The notes beneath the pieces were generated by a model. It worked only from the letters and a program-made list of their open reading frames with translations, was not told the origin of the DNA and made no database searches. From assembly GCF_004125265.1 (NCBI RefSeq), contig NZ_RDTE01000003.1:620001-684000 (forward strand): a stretch of DNA of 64,000 nucleotides, read 5' to 3'. This DNA is from Streptomyces lydicus. Lineage in GTDB: Bacteria > Actinomycetota > Actinomycetes > Streptomycetales > Streptomycetaceae. Of this stretch, positions 1-6,790 are shown one piece after another. The position numbers and the translations under genes are program-made. Position 1 is the first letter of the stretch. Every line of letters starts with the position of its first letter.

Positions 1-2
1 AG

Positions 3-407
3 TGGTTGGAAGCAGTACGTACCGATTTGGGTACCCTTGACGAGAACTCGATTGTCGTCGCGCACAGCCTGGGCGCTCTGACCGTGCTGCGTTATCTGTG
101 CTCGCTTCCGGCCCCCTGGCACCTTGGCACCCTCGTGCTGGTCTCCGGTTTCGTCGACCAACTGCCCGCACTTCCGGAGCTGAACTCATACATCGGAGAC
201 GGCTGCGACGTGGAGGGGCTCAGCAGCCACATCGGCCAACTCACGATCATCCGGTCCGACGCAGACCCGTACGTTCCCCCCGGTCACACCGACCGCCTTG
301 CCGGCCTGCTCGCGACCTCCGCAGAGGTGGTTCCCGGAGCCGGTCACTTCCTCGCTTCTGACGGCGTCACCTCGCTACGCGAAGTCCTTGAAGTCATTGC
401 GTCGTAA
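3..407 (+). CDS. RBBP9/YdeN-family serine hydrolase (5' end outside window)
   Basis: C-terminal part of a small alpha/beta hydrolase of the RBBP9/YdeN family. The frame is open to the window edge and reads W-L-E-A-V before any start, so the TTG at 6 is probably not the real start. Visible catalytic elements: nucleophile elbow A-H-S-L-G near the beginning, the acid in R-S-D-A-D-P-Y-V-P, and the histidine in G-A-G-H-F near the end. Family members are about 180 residues, so roughly the first 50 are missing. These proteins are cytosolic; their substrates are mostly unknown. The nucleophile context is A-H-S rather than the common G-H-S. Confidence 0.8.
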   Translation, partial: WLEAVRTDLGTLDENSIVVAHSLGALTVLRYLCSLPAPWHLGTLVLVSGFVDQLPALPELNSYIGDGCDVEGLSSHIGQLTIIRSDADPYVPPGHTDRLAGLLATSAEVVPGAGHFLASDGVTSLREVLEVIAS

Positions 408-474
408 TGGGAAAAAGCGGACTGCACGACAAGCCGCGTGCAGGGCTGGGAACAGCCAGAACGTGTCCGGTCGA

Positions 475-603
475 TCATGTTCGGAGCCAGATGGTGAGGG
501 CCGCGGCGGTGGCGGTCCCGAGGTAGACGTAGCGGCGCTTGTCATAGCGGGTGACCACGGCCCGGTGTTGCTTGAGCCGGTTGATGGCCCGCTCGCGTCG
601 CAT
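475..603 (-). pseudogene. IS5-type transposase C-terminal remnant
   Basis: About 42 codons on the minus strand read R-E-R-A-I-N-R-L-K-Q, R-Y-D-K-R and a terminal A-L-T-I-W-L-R-T followed by a stop. This is the typical C-terminus of one group of IS5-family DDE transposases (E-R-x-I-N-x-L-K, then R-Y-D-K-R). Everything upstream of this helix is missing, and no terminal inverted repeats were found. The piece overlaps, in antisense, the signal peptide of the DUF3761-like gene, so it is an old insertion scar. Confidence 0.7.
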
Positions 604-845
604 CCGAAGCGCATTGGCCGCCGCTGCGCTCAGCGCCGCCGTCATCGCACCCGTCGCCATCGGCACAGGCACGGCTCAGGCCGCCACAGTCCACCTCGCC
701 CCACCACACCACTGGCACTTGCCGTACCCACATCAAGCATCCCAAGGGCGTTATGGCCAAGTGCAATGACGGCACCTGGTCATACGCGAAGCACTTCTCC
801 GGCACCTGCTCCCACCACCGCGGCGTGAAGTTCTGGTTCAAGTAA
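584..845 (+). pseudogene. DUF3761-like small secreted protein, frameshifted
   Basis: ATG at 584 opens a good Sec signal peptide: M-A-R-S-R-R-I-R-S, an Ala-rich hydrophobic core, then T-A-Q-A before A-T-V-H. The mature DUF3761-like domain follows in a different frame: C-R-T-H-I-K-H-P-K-G, then K-C-N-D-G-T, A-K-H-F-S-G-T-C and a terminal G-V-K-F-W-F-K with stop at 845. The two parts join only by a net one-base shift between about 690 and 715; the signal-peptide frame otherwise stops at 769. Intact, the protein would be about 85 residues and exported. The 5' part overlaps the transposase remnant on the other strand. A sequencing error would restore a normal gene. Confidence 0.65.
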
Positions 846-973
846 GCCGGCCCGAGACGTGCAGCGTTGGCGTACCGGCACCTCGCCTGCGCTACCGACG
901 GGCAACCGGCAGTTGTAAGCCGGTCGCCCTGGCCGGCTGCCTCCGCCTCGGCGGAGAGCACTCCGGGGTCCTC

Positions 974-1005
974 TGCTGTTTATGGCCGATCCGCCATAAA
1001 CAGCA
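974..1005. terminator. Perfect 13-bp hairpin with 6-nt loop
   Basis: TGCTGTTTATGGC at 974-986 pairs perfectly with 993-1005 around the loop CGATCC. The stem is AT-richer than its surroundings. It could end transcription from the left, or be the relic of an element end. Confidence 0.5.
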
Positions 1006-1191
1006 AACCTCTCAGCAAACCTTTGACCTGGCCTGCGTGGAGCGCGACGGATTCTCGCCGCCGGCGCACCGATGCAGTATGATCATGACGCAACTTCGGC
1101 CTCCGGGCCGGAACCGCGCGTCTGTGGTCCAAGGAAAGACGTCCACCAGCCGGTGGGAGATGCAGGTGCAAGGCCTGCCGGGCGCTCTGAC

Positions 1192-1225
1192 AACGGTCCC
1201 TTCCCCGTACGGGGAAGGGACCGTT
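1192..1225. terminator. 34-bp perfect palindrome, likely bidirectional terminator
   Basis: AACGGTCCCTTCCCC at 1192-1206 is followed by GTAC and then its exact complement at 1211-1225. Because GTAC is itself palindromic, all 34 bp are symmetric. It lies about 170 bp past the stop of the minus-strand RidA-type gene, with T runs on one side, which suits a rho-independent terminator. Confidence 0.6.
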
Positions 1226-1395
1226 TCCGTGTTTCCACGGGAGCCCCCTCTGCCTGCTGTTCTGATCACCGCACCCCGGGGTGGGGTTCTCCGGCCGGGA
1301 GGCAAACAGATCGCCGGCAGCGCCCGGCAGGCCCAACCAGCCGCAGCCGGTCAGCTGCTCGACCAGGCGCTCCGGGTCGGTCCAGGAGCGGCGGT

Positions 1396-1818
1396 CTACC
1401 GGGATGCGTCGGGATACGCGGCGGTCGCGCGGACCTCAACGAGGAGACCCGGGCTGGCGAGGCCGCTGACCCCGATGATCGTCCAGGTCGGGTAGGGCGC
1501 TTCGACGAGGCGCTGCTTGGCCTTGATGAATCCGGGCAGGTGCCGGCGGATGTCGACGTGGTAACTGGTGACGTCGACGAGGGCGGACATGTCGAGGTTC
1601 TCCATCCGGAGGATCTCCTCGATCTTCCCGATGGCGATCTCGGTCTGCTCCTCGATGGTGTCCGGGATGGTTCCGTCGGCGCGGCGACCGATCGTTCCGG
1701 CGATGAACAAGAGGCCGTGCGCACGCACCGCGGCGGAATAGCCGAAGCTTGCGAAGGCATGGGTGGTCTCCCCGAAGACCGCGTTGTTCTCGGGGATCTC
1801 GACGGTGTGGACGGTCAT
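1396..1818 (-). CDS. RidA/YjgF-family protein
   Basis: 140-residue protein of the RidA/YjgF/Rid superfamily, whose archetype hydrolyses reactive enamine/imine intermediates as a cytosolic trimer. The family pattern is clear: L-F-I-A-G-T-I-G around residue 37, a helix with I-E-E-Q-T, and the C-terminal strand L-V-E-V-R-A-T-A. In true RidA an arginine precedes this strand (R-x-x-V-E-V); here the segment reads S-P-G-L-L-V-E-V. The imine-deaminating arginine is therefore apparently absent, placing it in one of the Rid subfamilies of unknown activity. It lies 70 nt downstream of the HD-domain gene on the same strand, probably in one operon, divergent from the GlxA-type regulator. Confidence 0.88.
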   Translation of the reverse strand: MTVHTVEIPENNAVFGETTHAFASFGYSAAVRAHGLLFIAGTIGRRADGTIPDTIEEQTEIAIGKIEEILRMENLDMSALVDVTSYHVDIRRHLPGFIKAKQRLVEAPYPTWTIIGVSGLASPGLLVEVRATAAYPDASR

Positions 1819-1888
1819 TTGCGGTGCTTCCTCTTCTTTGTCGAGCCTCTGTTGACTTCTTTGTTGACGGGTCGTGGAGCCCGTCGAG

Positions 1889-2563
1889 TCAGTCGCCCCA
1901 GCGGGACGAACGACCGGTGTGCTCCAGCCGGGTCCGGCCGAAGGTCTGGCGTTCGCGCAGGAGTTCGCCGGGGGTCGTGTACCGGGGTGCGTTCTTCGGG
2001 TCTTTCGCGGCCTGCGCGACGATCGCGTCGGTGAGTGAGCGGATCATGTCCAGCCGTGGATAGGCGGCGTGCATGGCGTCGGCCTGCTCATCGGTGACCG
2101 CGTCGAGGTGGTCGGCGCTCGCCGGGACTCCGAAGTCGAGGGCGACGCCTTCGCGGACGAGCACGCACAGCGTGCCGCGGCGTTCCGCGATGCCCGGAGA
2201 GGTGTGCAGGGCGATCGCCTGCCAGACCTGGTCGGCGTCGGCCGTGGACATCCCCTCTTGGGTGAGGAATTCGGCGGCCCGGTCGGCGCCTTCGACCTCG
2301 AACCGCTGTCGGTGCGGGCCGTCCGACGCCAGGCCGAGGTCGTGCATCGCGCACGCGGCGAACAACAGGTCGTCCCGGTAGTCGTGGCCGACGGTCAGGC
2401 CGAGGCGGCCGGCGGCCAGCCGGGCGAATAGGTAGCTGCGGATGCTGTGGTTGAAGACGGACGGCGTTTCCACCGGTCGGATGAGGTTCATGACGGCGTC
2501 GGTAAGTGGTGTGCTGGGCAGCGCGATCGGGTCGGCGGTCGCCTCGCGTGTAGGTCCGGTCAT
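1889..2563 (-). CDS. HD-domain hydrolase, cyanamide hydratase-like
   Basis: 224-residue HD-superfamily metal-dependent hydrolase. The metal ligands are visible as F-N-H-S (His39), M-H-D-L (His74-Asp75) and A-L-H-T (His120), with a later Asp near 143. The segment S-V-F-N-H-S-I-R-S-Y-L-F resembles fungal and bacterial cyanamide hydratase-like HD proteins, which hydrate small nitrogen compounds. That substrate is inference. It is the first gene of a likely two-gene operon with the RidA-type gene and is divergent from the GlxA-type regulator across 71 bp, so the regulator probably controls it. Confidence 0.8.
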   Translation of the reverse strand: MTGPTREATADPIALPSTPLTDAVMNLIRPVETPSVFNHSIRSYLFARLAAGRLGLTVGHDYRDDLLFAACAMHDLGLASDGPHRQRFEVEGADRAAEFLTQEGMSTADADQVWQAIALHTSPGIAERRGTLCVLVREGVALDFGVPASADHLDAVTDEQADAMHAAYPRLDMIRSLTDAIVAQAAKDPKNAPRYTTPGELLRERQTFGRTRLEHTGRSSRWGD

Positions 2564-2634
2564 GTCCTCAGCCTGACCGCGACCACCCTGACCTGGCGAG
2601 AGGCAATATTTCCTTACCTCGTTAGAATCTTGCC
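2564..2634. promoter_or_regulatory. Divergent promoter region, HD/RidA operon versus GlxA regulator
   Basis: This 71-bp gap holds both start regions. A locally AT-rich stretch (CAATATTTCCTTACC) and a TTAGAAT element close to the regulator start suggest overlapping promoters. A weak dyad, CGAGAGG against CCTCG, flanks the AT-rich part. Confidence 0.35.
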
Positions 2635-3615
2635 ATGGCAGCCCATCGAGTCGCAGTCCTGGCGTTGGACGGGGTCACCCCGCTCGACCTGGCGATCCCG
2701 ACGCAGATCTTCACCACCCGGCCGGAAACCCCCTACGAGATGACCCTGTGCGCGTTGGACACGAAGGTGGCCACCACCGCGGGTTTCGCACTGCTCGCCG
2801 AGGGAGGCCTGGAGCAGGTGCGCAGCGCCGACACCGTGATCGTGCCGGGGTTCGAACCGGTCCTCTCGTTGCCGGACGCCGTGCTCGACACACTGGCCGA
2901 AGCCCGCGACCGAGGCCGGCGTGTGGTGTCGATCTGCACGGGCGCCTTCGCGCTGGCCGCGGCGGGCGTACTGGACGGGCTGCACGCCACGACCCACTGG
3001 AAGCACATCGACGACTTCGAGCGGGAATTCCCGGCCGTCACGGTCGACCGCGACGTGCTCTACGTCGACGAGGGCGACGTGCTCACCTCGGCCGGGGTGT
3101 GCTGCGGCATCGACCTGTGCCTGCATATCGTGCGCCACGACCTGGGCGCGGAGGTGGCCAACCGGATCGCCCGCGGTCTGGTCGCGGCCCCGCACCGCGA
3201 CGGCGGGCAGGCCCAGTACGTGCCGGCTCCCGTCGCGGTGGCCGGTGAGGCGTCGCTGTCCGGTACCCGTGGATGGGCCCTGCACCGGCTCGGCGAACCG
3301 CTCACGCTGCGCGTGCTTGCCCGGCACGCGGGCCTCTCGCAACGCACCTTCATGCGCCGGTTCACCGAGGAGACGGGCACCACCCCGTTGCAGTGGGTGC
3401 TCAACGCCCGGCTCGGCAGGGCGCGGGAGCTGCTGGAAACCACGGACCTCTCCGTGGATCAGGTGGCGCGGGACTGCGGGCTGGGCACGGCAGCCAACCT
3501 ACGGCTGCACTTCCGGCGCACGCTGGACACCACCCCTACCGCTTACCGCCGCACCTTCACACACTCGACATCGCGCGGTCCGGTTTCATCACCAGCAGTC
3601 CCGCGCACGGACTAA
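2635..3615 (+). CDS. GlxA-family AraC-type regulator with DJ-1/PfpI domain
   Basis: 326 residues with an N-terminal DJ-1/PfpI-like domain (about 5-165) and a C-terminal AraC helix-turn-helix domain (about 220-310). The nucleophile-elbow cysteine is in V-S-I-C-T-G-A-F (Cys101), followed by the family's T-H-W-K-H segment. The DNA-binding part has L-A-R-H-A-G-L-S-Q-R-T-F-M-R-R-F and the usual second helix-turn-helix with F-R-R-T-L. GlxA/FtrA-type proteins are transcriptional activators whose DJ-1 domain senses a metabolite. Divergence from the HD and RidA genes makes them the likely targets. Confidence 0.92.
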   Translation: MAAHRVAVLALDGVTPLDLAIPTQIFTTRPETPYEMTLCALDTKVATTAGFALLAEGGLEQVRSADTVIVPGFEPVLSLPDAVLDTLAEARDRGRRVVSICTGAFALAAAGVLDGLHATTHWKHIDDFEREFPAVTVDRDVLYVDEGDVLTSAGVCCGIDLCLHIVRHDLGAEVANRIARGLVAAPHRDGGQAQYVPAPVAVAGEASLSGTRGWALHRLGEPLTLRVLARHAGLSQRTFMRRFTEETGTTPLQWVLNARLGRARELLETTDLSVDQVARDCGLGTAANLRLHFRRTLDTTPTAYRRTFTHSTSRGPVSSPAVPRTD

Positions 3616-3679
3616 TCGATCGTCTCAGAATGCCGTGCTGCGCCCGGCCTCACACCACAGGACCGGCGAGCTGAGTGGG

Positions 3680-4054
3680 ATGACGCCGGCGGCAATCGGC
3701 TCCATGCCGCTTGCCCACGCCGAAGCGGCCACGGGGCCGGCCAAGACGTCGGCCATGGTGAGCTGCACCCGCAACTACACCTGCTCATCCCTGAGCAGCG
3801 GTGAGCTGTACCACCAGAAGTACACCAACAACAGAGCGTCCACCAGGTACAAGAAGACCGGCGGCTCCAGCATCACGGCCCGCGTCGGTTTCAACCGGGC
3901 GGGATCGACTTCCTGGAGCGGCTGGTTCAGTCAGTCCAGCGGGACGACCAAGACAGGTAACTGGAACAACATTTCCTACTGCTCGAGCACCGTGGCCCTT
4001 CTCCAGGTGCCAGGCCAGCAGACGTTCCAGATGCCCCTGGCCGACTGCAGCTGA
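3680..4054 (+). CDS. Small secreted-type protein with damaged or incomplete signal peptide
   Basis: 124 codons from the ATG at 3680. The mature part is rich in Ser, Thr, Gly and Tyr, with four cysteines (V-S-C-T-R-N-Y-T-C near the start, Y-C-S-S, and a C-terminal A-D-C-S), which fits an exported, disulfide-bonded protein. The N-terminus reads like the second half of a signal peptide (A-A-I-G-S-M-P-L-A-H-A before E-A-A-T), but the usual basic residues and hydrophobic core are missing. Either the 5' end has been lost or the start lies elsewhere. A strong terminator follows 3 nt after the stop, which supports a genuine 3' end. Family not recognised. Confidence 0.55.
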   Translation: MTPAAIGSMPLAHAEAATGPAKTSAMVSCTRNYTCSSLSSGELYHQKYTNNRASTRYKKTGGSSITARVGFNRAGSTSWSGWFSQSSGTTKTGNWNNISYCSSTVALLQVPGQQTFQMPLADCS

Positions 4055-4056
4055 CC

Positions 4057-4091
4057 GTCCGTGCCCTCCGCGGGGCAGTGCGGGCACGGAC
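4057..4091 (+). terminator. Rho-independent-type hairpin
   Basis: GTCCGTGCCC at 4057-4066 pairs perfectly with GGGCACGGAC at 4082-4091, immediately after the stop codon of the small secreted-type gene. Confidence 0.7.
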
Positions 4092-4131
4092 CACCTTCTG
4101 TCAGCTCTCCAGGATGTAGGACACTGCGTTC

Positions 4132-5535
4132 GTGTTCTCCGCCATATTCAAAAACCAGACCGGCTTCATCGTCACAGCGGCATTAGCCGTCCTTCTTGTC
4201 GCCGCCCTGTGCTTCTGGCTCGCGCACCGGGCCGGCGGACGGCCGTGGTCCCACGCCGCGCTCGGCGCGGCCGTCACGGCGGAAGTCGCTCTCACTCTCT
4301 TCCTGCCGAGCGGGGCAGCCGCAGCCGAAGCCAGCCGTGTCTGCGTGATCAACCGAAACTACGCTGAGCCGTTCGCCACCCAGCAAGGACTGCTCAACCT
4401 CTTGCTCTTCGCGCCCATCGGCTTCTTCGGGCTGATGGCCCTGCGCACGCTCTTGCCGGTCGTCGCGGGCAGCATCCTGCTCTCCCTGTGCACCGAGCTC
4501 CTGCAAACCCTGGTCCCCGGCGTCAGCCGGGGATGCGACAGCAGCGACTTGCAGATGAACGCCCTGGGCGGTCTCGCCGGCACCGCAATCGCCTGGGCTG
4601 CCTTGCGGCTGGCCAAACGACCCGCCATCTCACCCCGCCGCCACGCCCGGGCCACCGCCCTCACCACGGCCACCACCCTTGCCGCGGCCGGCAGTGCCGC
4701 AGCCACCTGGATCACCCCCGTCGCCGTCGACGCCACCAGCCTCCAACTCACCGGAGACAAGGAAAGGGCAGCAGCGCACCGAGCCATCCGCCAAGCCTTC
4801 GGCGACCGCTACAAGATCAGCAACGTACAGCTGCAAGCAGGCGTCGACGACAGTCCCGACACCCTGCTCATCGCCCTCAACGACGGGTTCGCCGAGCTCA
4901 CCTGGCCAGATGCCTCACAACTCAACGTCAGCCTCGAAAGCTCCAGCAAGACCACCTCGTCCAGCTACCCCATACCAGGCGTCGCCCGAAAGCCCGGCAG
5001 CAAGAAGGACGCGCTCCCCATCGCACGCCGCTACGCCCAGGAGCACTACCCAAGCCAGTTGCGCGGCTCCGAGCCGCACGTATACCCCGTAGGGGACCGG
5101 GCCGAGCTCGGGTGGATCGTCAGCTGGCGGCAGCGCAACAGCGACGGCGTCTTGATGCCGATGCATCTGGACGTTCAGGTCAACACCGCCGGCCGAGTCT
5201 CCCAGCTCCTGGTCCGCGCAGAGGAACACCCTCATGGCCTGCCGGCGCTGACCGTCGACAAGAAGACAGCCCAGCGCACGGCACTCAAGACCCTGCAACA
5301 GCCCAAGGGCCACAAAGTACGCATTGCTGACAGCGAACTGCTGGCCGTTCAGCGCGCGGGAAGGTGGCGGGCTCAATGGCTGACCGGCTTGGAGACCGAC
5401 GACAAGAGCGTGGTGCTCGACCCCGTCTACGTCGATGCGACCACCGGAAGGGTCGATCCCCGTGCGAGCAGGAAAGAAAAGATCGAAAACCCGCAGGAAG
5501 ACGGCGGCGGCCAAGTGGACACGACGCAGAACTGA
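4132..5535 (+). CDS. VanZ-like membrane protein with long C-terminal extension
   Basis: 467 residues. The first ~170 form four or five membrane helices with VanZ-family features: N-L-L-L-F-A-P-I-G-F-F, then C-T-E-L-L-Q-T-L-V-P and S-D-L-Q-M-N-A-L-G-G-L. Another hydrophobic stretch lies near 180-195. The remaining ~270 residues are soluble and probably extracytoplasmic, with features that suggest tandem PepSY-like units (A-R-R-Y-A-Q-E-H-Y, later D-K-K-T-A-Q-R-T-A-L-K-T-L). VanZ-domain proteins include teicoplanin-resistance VanZ, but most have unknown roles at the envelope. Typical VanZ proteins are 150-200 residues, so the extension is notable. Confidence 0.8.
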   Translation: MFSAIFKNQTGFIVTAALAVLLVAALCFWLAHRAGGRPWSHAALGAAVTAEVALTLFLPSGAAAAEASRVCVINRNYAEPFATQQGLLNLLLFAPIGFFGLMALRTLLPVVAGSILLSLCTELLQTLVPGVSRGCDSSDLQMNALGGLAGTAIAWAALRLAKRPAISPRRHARATALTTATTLAAAGSAAATWITPVAVDATSLQLTGDKERAAAHRAIRQAFGDRYKISNVQLQAGVDDSPDTLLIALNDGFAELTWPDASQLNVSLESSSKTTSSSYPIPGVARKPGSKKDALPIARRYAQEHYPSQLRGSEPHVYPVGDRAELGWIVSWRQRNSDGVLMPMHLDVQVNTAGRVSQLLVRAEEHPHGLPALTVDKKTAQRTALKTLQQPKGHKVRIADSELLAVQRAGRWRAQWLTGLETDDKSVVLDPVYVDATTGRVDPRASRKEKIENPQEDGGGQVDTTQN

Positions 5536-5762
5536 ACTTCGCGAAGGCGGTGGAGCGGCAGACCGCCGCGATGCGGGAGCTGTCCCGCAGAGCATTCCCC
5601 GAGCCGGAAGCGGTGCCGGACGATGCGCCGGCCCCTCGAAGGCGGGCCGCGCGCAGCGGCGCCGCGACCCGCGCGGCCGCGGTGCGCCGGGCGAGGACCG
5701 AACGAACCCGGCAGCAGGGCGCCGTCATGCCGACGAGCGCGACCTTGCGCAATACGGCATGA
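5536..5762 (+). pseudogene. Possible 3' fragment of an unidentified gene
   Basis: Starting around the stop of the VanZ-like gene, one frame shows strong GC3 bias and reads N-F-A-K-A-V-E-R-Q-T-A-A-M-R-E-L-S, followed by Pro-rich and Arg/Ala-rich segments to a stop at 5762. The frame opens upstream only inside the VanZ gene and has no plausible ribosome site, so it looks like the tail of a lost gene. Family not recognised. Confidence 0.3.
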
Positions 5763-5826
5763 CCTTTCCGCGTTCGGCTGCCCTGCGCCAGCGGACCTTG
5801 GTTGACCGATCTACACAGGCGGCAAG

Positions 5827-6213
5827 GTGTCGGGAAGATGGCCACCACTGATCGCCGCAAGTTGGTCAATCACAGGCAGCAAACGACACGAGGCGGTCGG
5901 CGGAGCGGTCGGCCGCCACCAGCCGGGCATCTGTCCGAAGCTGCTGGACCACCTCGCCGGTGATGGATGGGACATAGCCGTCGGCAGTGCCTCGGACCAG
6001 AAGTCCGTCACCGCCGCAACCGGGCCACTCGTGGAAGCTGGCTGGAAGCACGGCATCGACGGGCGCTGGATGCGCTGGACGAACCTGTCCGAGGGCGCGG
6101 GGGTTCCATTCGACGCCTTCGCTGCTCAGAAGCCGAGCAGCTCCCTCGCTACCTGGGCCATCTGGGCCGGTCCAAGTGTGGACCAGCCCGCCTGGGCACT
6201 GCACGCCTCGCCA
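5827..6213 (+). pseudogene. DUF317-like domain protein, 3' end lost at a heptamer repeat
   Basis: The frame reads G-W-K-H-G-I-D-G-R-W-M-R-W-T, then V-P-F-D-A-F-A-A-Q-K-P and a closing W-A-L-H-A-S-P-H. This resembles Streptomyces DUF317-type proteins, where a W-x-x-x-A-S-P(Y)-T-P segment precedes more helix. At that point the frame runs straight into the tandem heptamers at 6214-6248 and becomes low complexity. The upstream half shows no convincing start or first DUF317 repeat. DUF317 proteins are common in Streptomyces accessory regions; their function is unknown. Confidence 0.45.
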
Positions 6214-6248
6214 CACGCACCACGCACCACGCACCACGCACCACGCAC
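6214..6248. repeat. Five tandem copies of CACGCAC
   Basis: Five perfect 7-bp units in a row, interrupting the DUF317-like frame. The unit is not a multiple of three, so it scrambles any frame crossing it. Confidence 0.9.
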
Positions 6249-6332
6249 CAGCACACCACGACGTTTCCCGCCGCCGCGGCGACTGGCCCGCGACTCCCCG
6301 CTGGCCGGCTCCGCTGGCCGGCGGACACAAAT

Positions 6333-6366
6333 GTGGCTCCGCGGACGGGGGATGCCGCGGAGCCAC
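6333..6366. terminator. 12-bp perfect GC-rich hairpin
   Basis: GTGGCTCCGCGG at 6333-6344 pairs perfectly with 6355-6366 around a 10-nt loop. It lies about 100 nt past the stop of the minus-strand gene ending at 6468 and could terminate it. Confidence 0.55.
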
Positions 6367-6467
6367 CCTCGCACCGTACCGTCCGTCTGCCCCTTTCGCA
6401 GAGCCTTGCGGCTCATGGCGAGATCGGGCCTTGATGACAACGGAGAAGCACCCCAAGATCAGCGCCA

Positions 6468-6779
6468 CTATGCTTGAGGGCCCTGAAACGCCCTTCGAGC
6501 CTTCTGGCAACGCCTGGTGGGTTTCCCCAGGTCAGCACCCTCGTCACCGAGGGTGCCCCACCCGTCCGGGATCCAGGTGGCGACGTGTCCCTCGGTGAAA
6601 GGATCGAGACCGGGAGGCTCCAGCACGAACACAGCCTCTGCGACCTCCCGGCAGGGCACCCAGAGGACAGCTGCGCCGCACTTCCGCTCTTTCGCAGGGG
6701 AGGCACAACCGGTCGAGGCGCGCCACAACAACCCTGTGTTCACAGCGCACTTGACCCCGAACCGGCCGGGTGCCTCCAT
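6468..6779 (-). CDS. Hypothetical protein downstream of the AMP-forming ligase
   Basis: 103 residues if translation starts at the ATG at 6779; an earlier ATG at 6821 would overlap the end of the ligase gene. Codon use looks natural, and the sequence has a structured look: C-G-A-A-V-L-W-V-P, A-V-F-V-L-E-P-P-G, G-H-V-A-T-W-I-P-D-G-W. No signal peptide or membrane segment. Family not recognised. It follows the ligase on the same strand with about 11 nt between genes, so the two are probably co-transcribed. Confidence 0.5.
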   Translation of the reverse strand: MEAPGRFGVKCAVNTGLLWRASTGCASPAKERKCGAAVLWVPCREVAEAVFVLEPPGLDPFTEGHVATWIPDGWGTLGDEGADLGKPTRRCQKARRAFQGPQA

Positions 6780-6790
6780 AACAACAGAGC

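Larger units (their letters stand above)
846..1395. other. Non-coding interval with two strong inverted repeats
   Basis: No reading frame here has recognisable family features or codon bias. The interval separates the DUF3761-like pseudogene from the end of the RidA-type gene and contains the hairpins at 974-1005 and 1192-1225. Confidence 0.5.

Noticed and set aside
2846..2862. GGTTCGAACC-like stretch as a tRNA T-arm
   Set aside because: It lies within the well-supported GlxA-type coding region and has no flanking cloverleaf.
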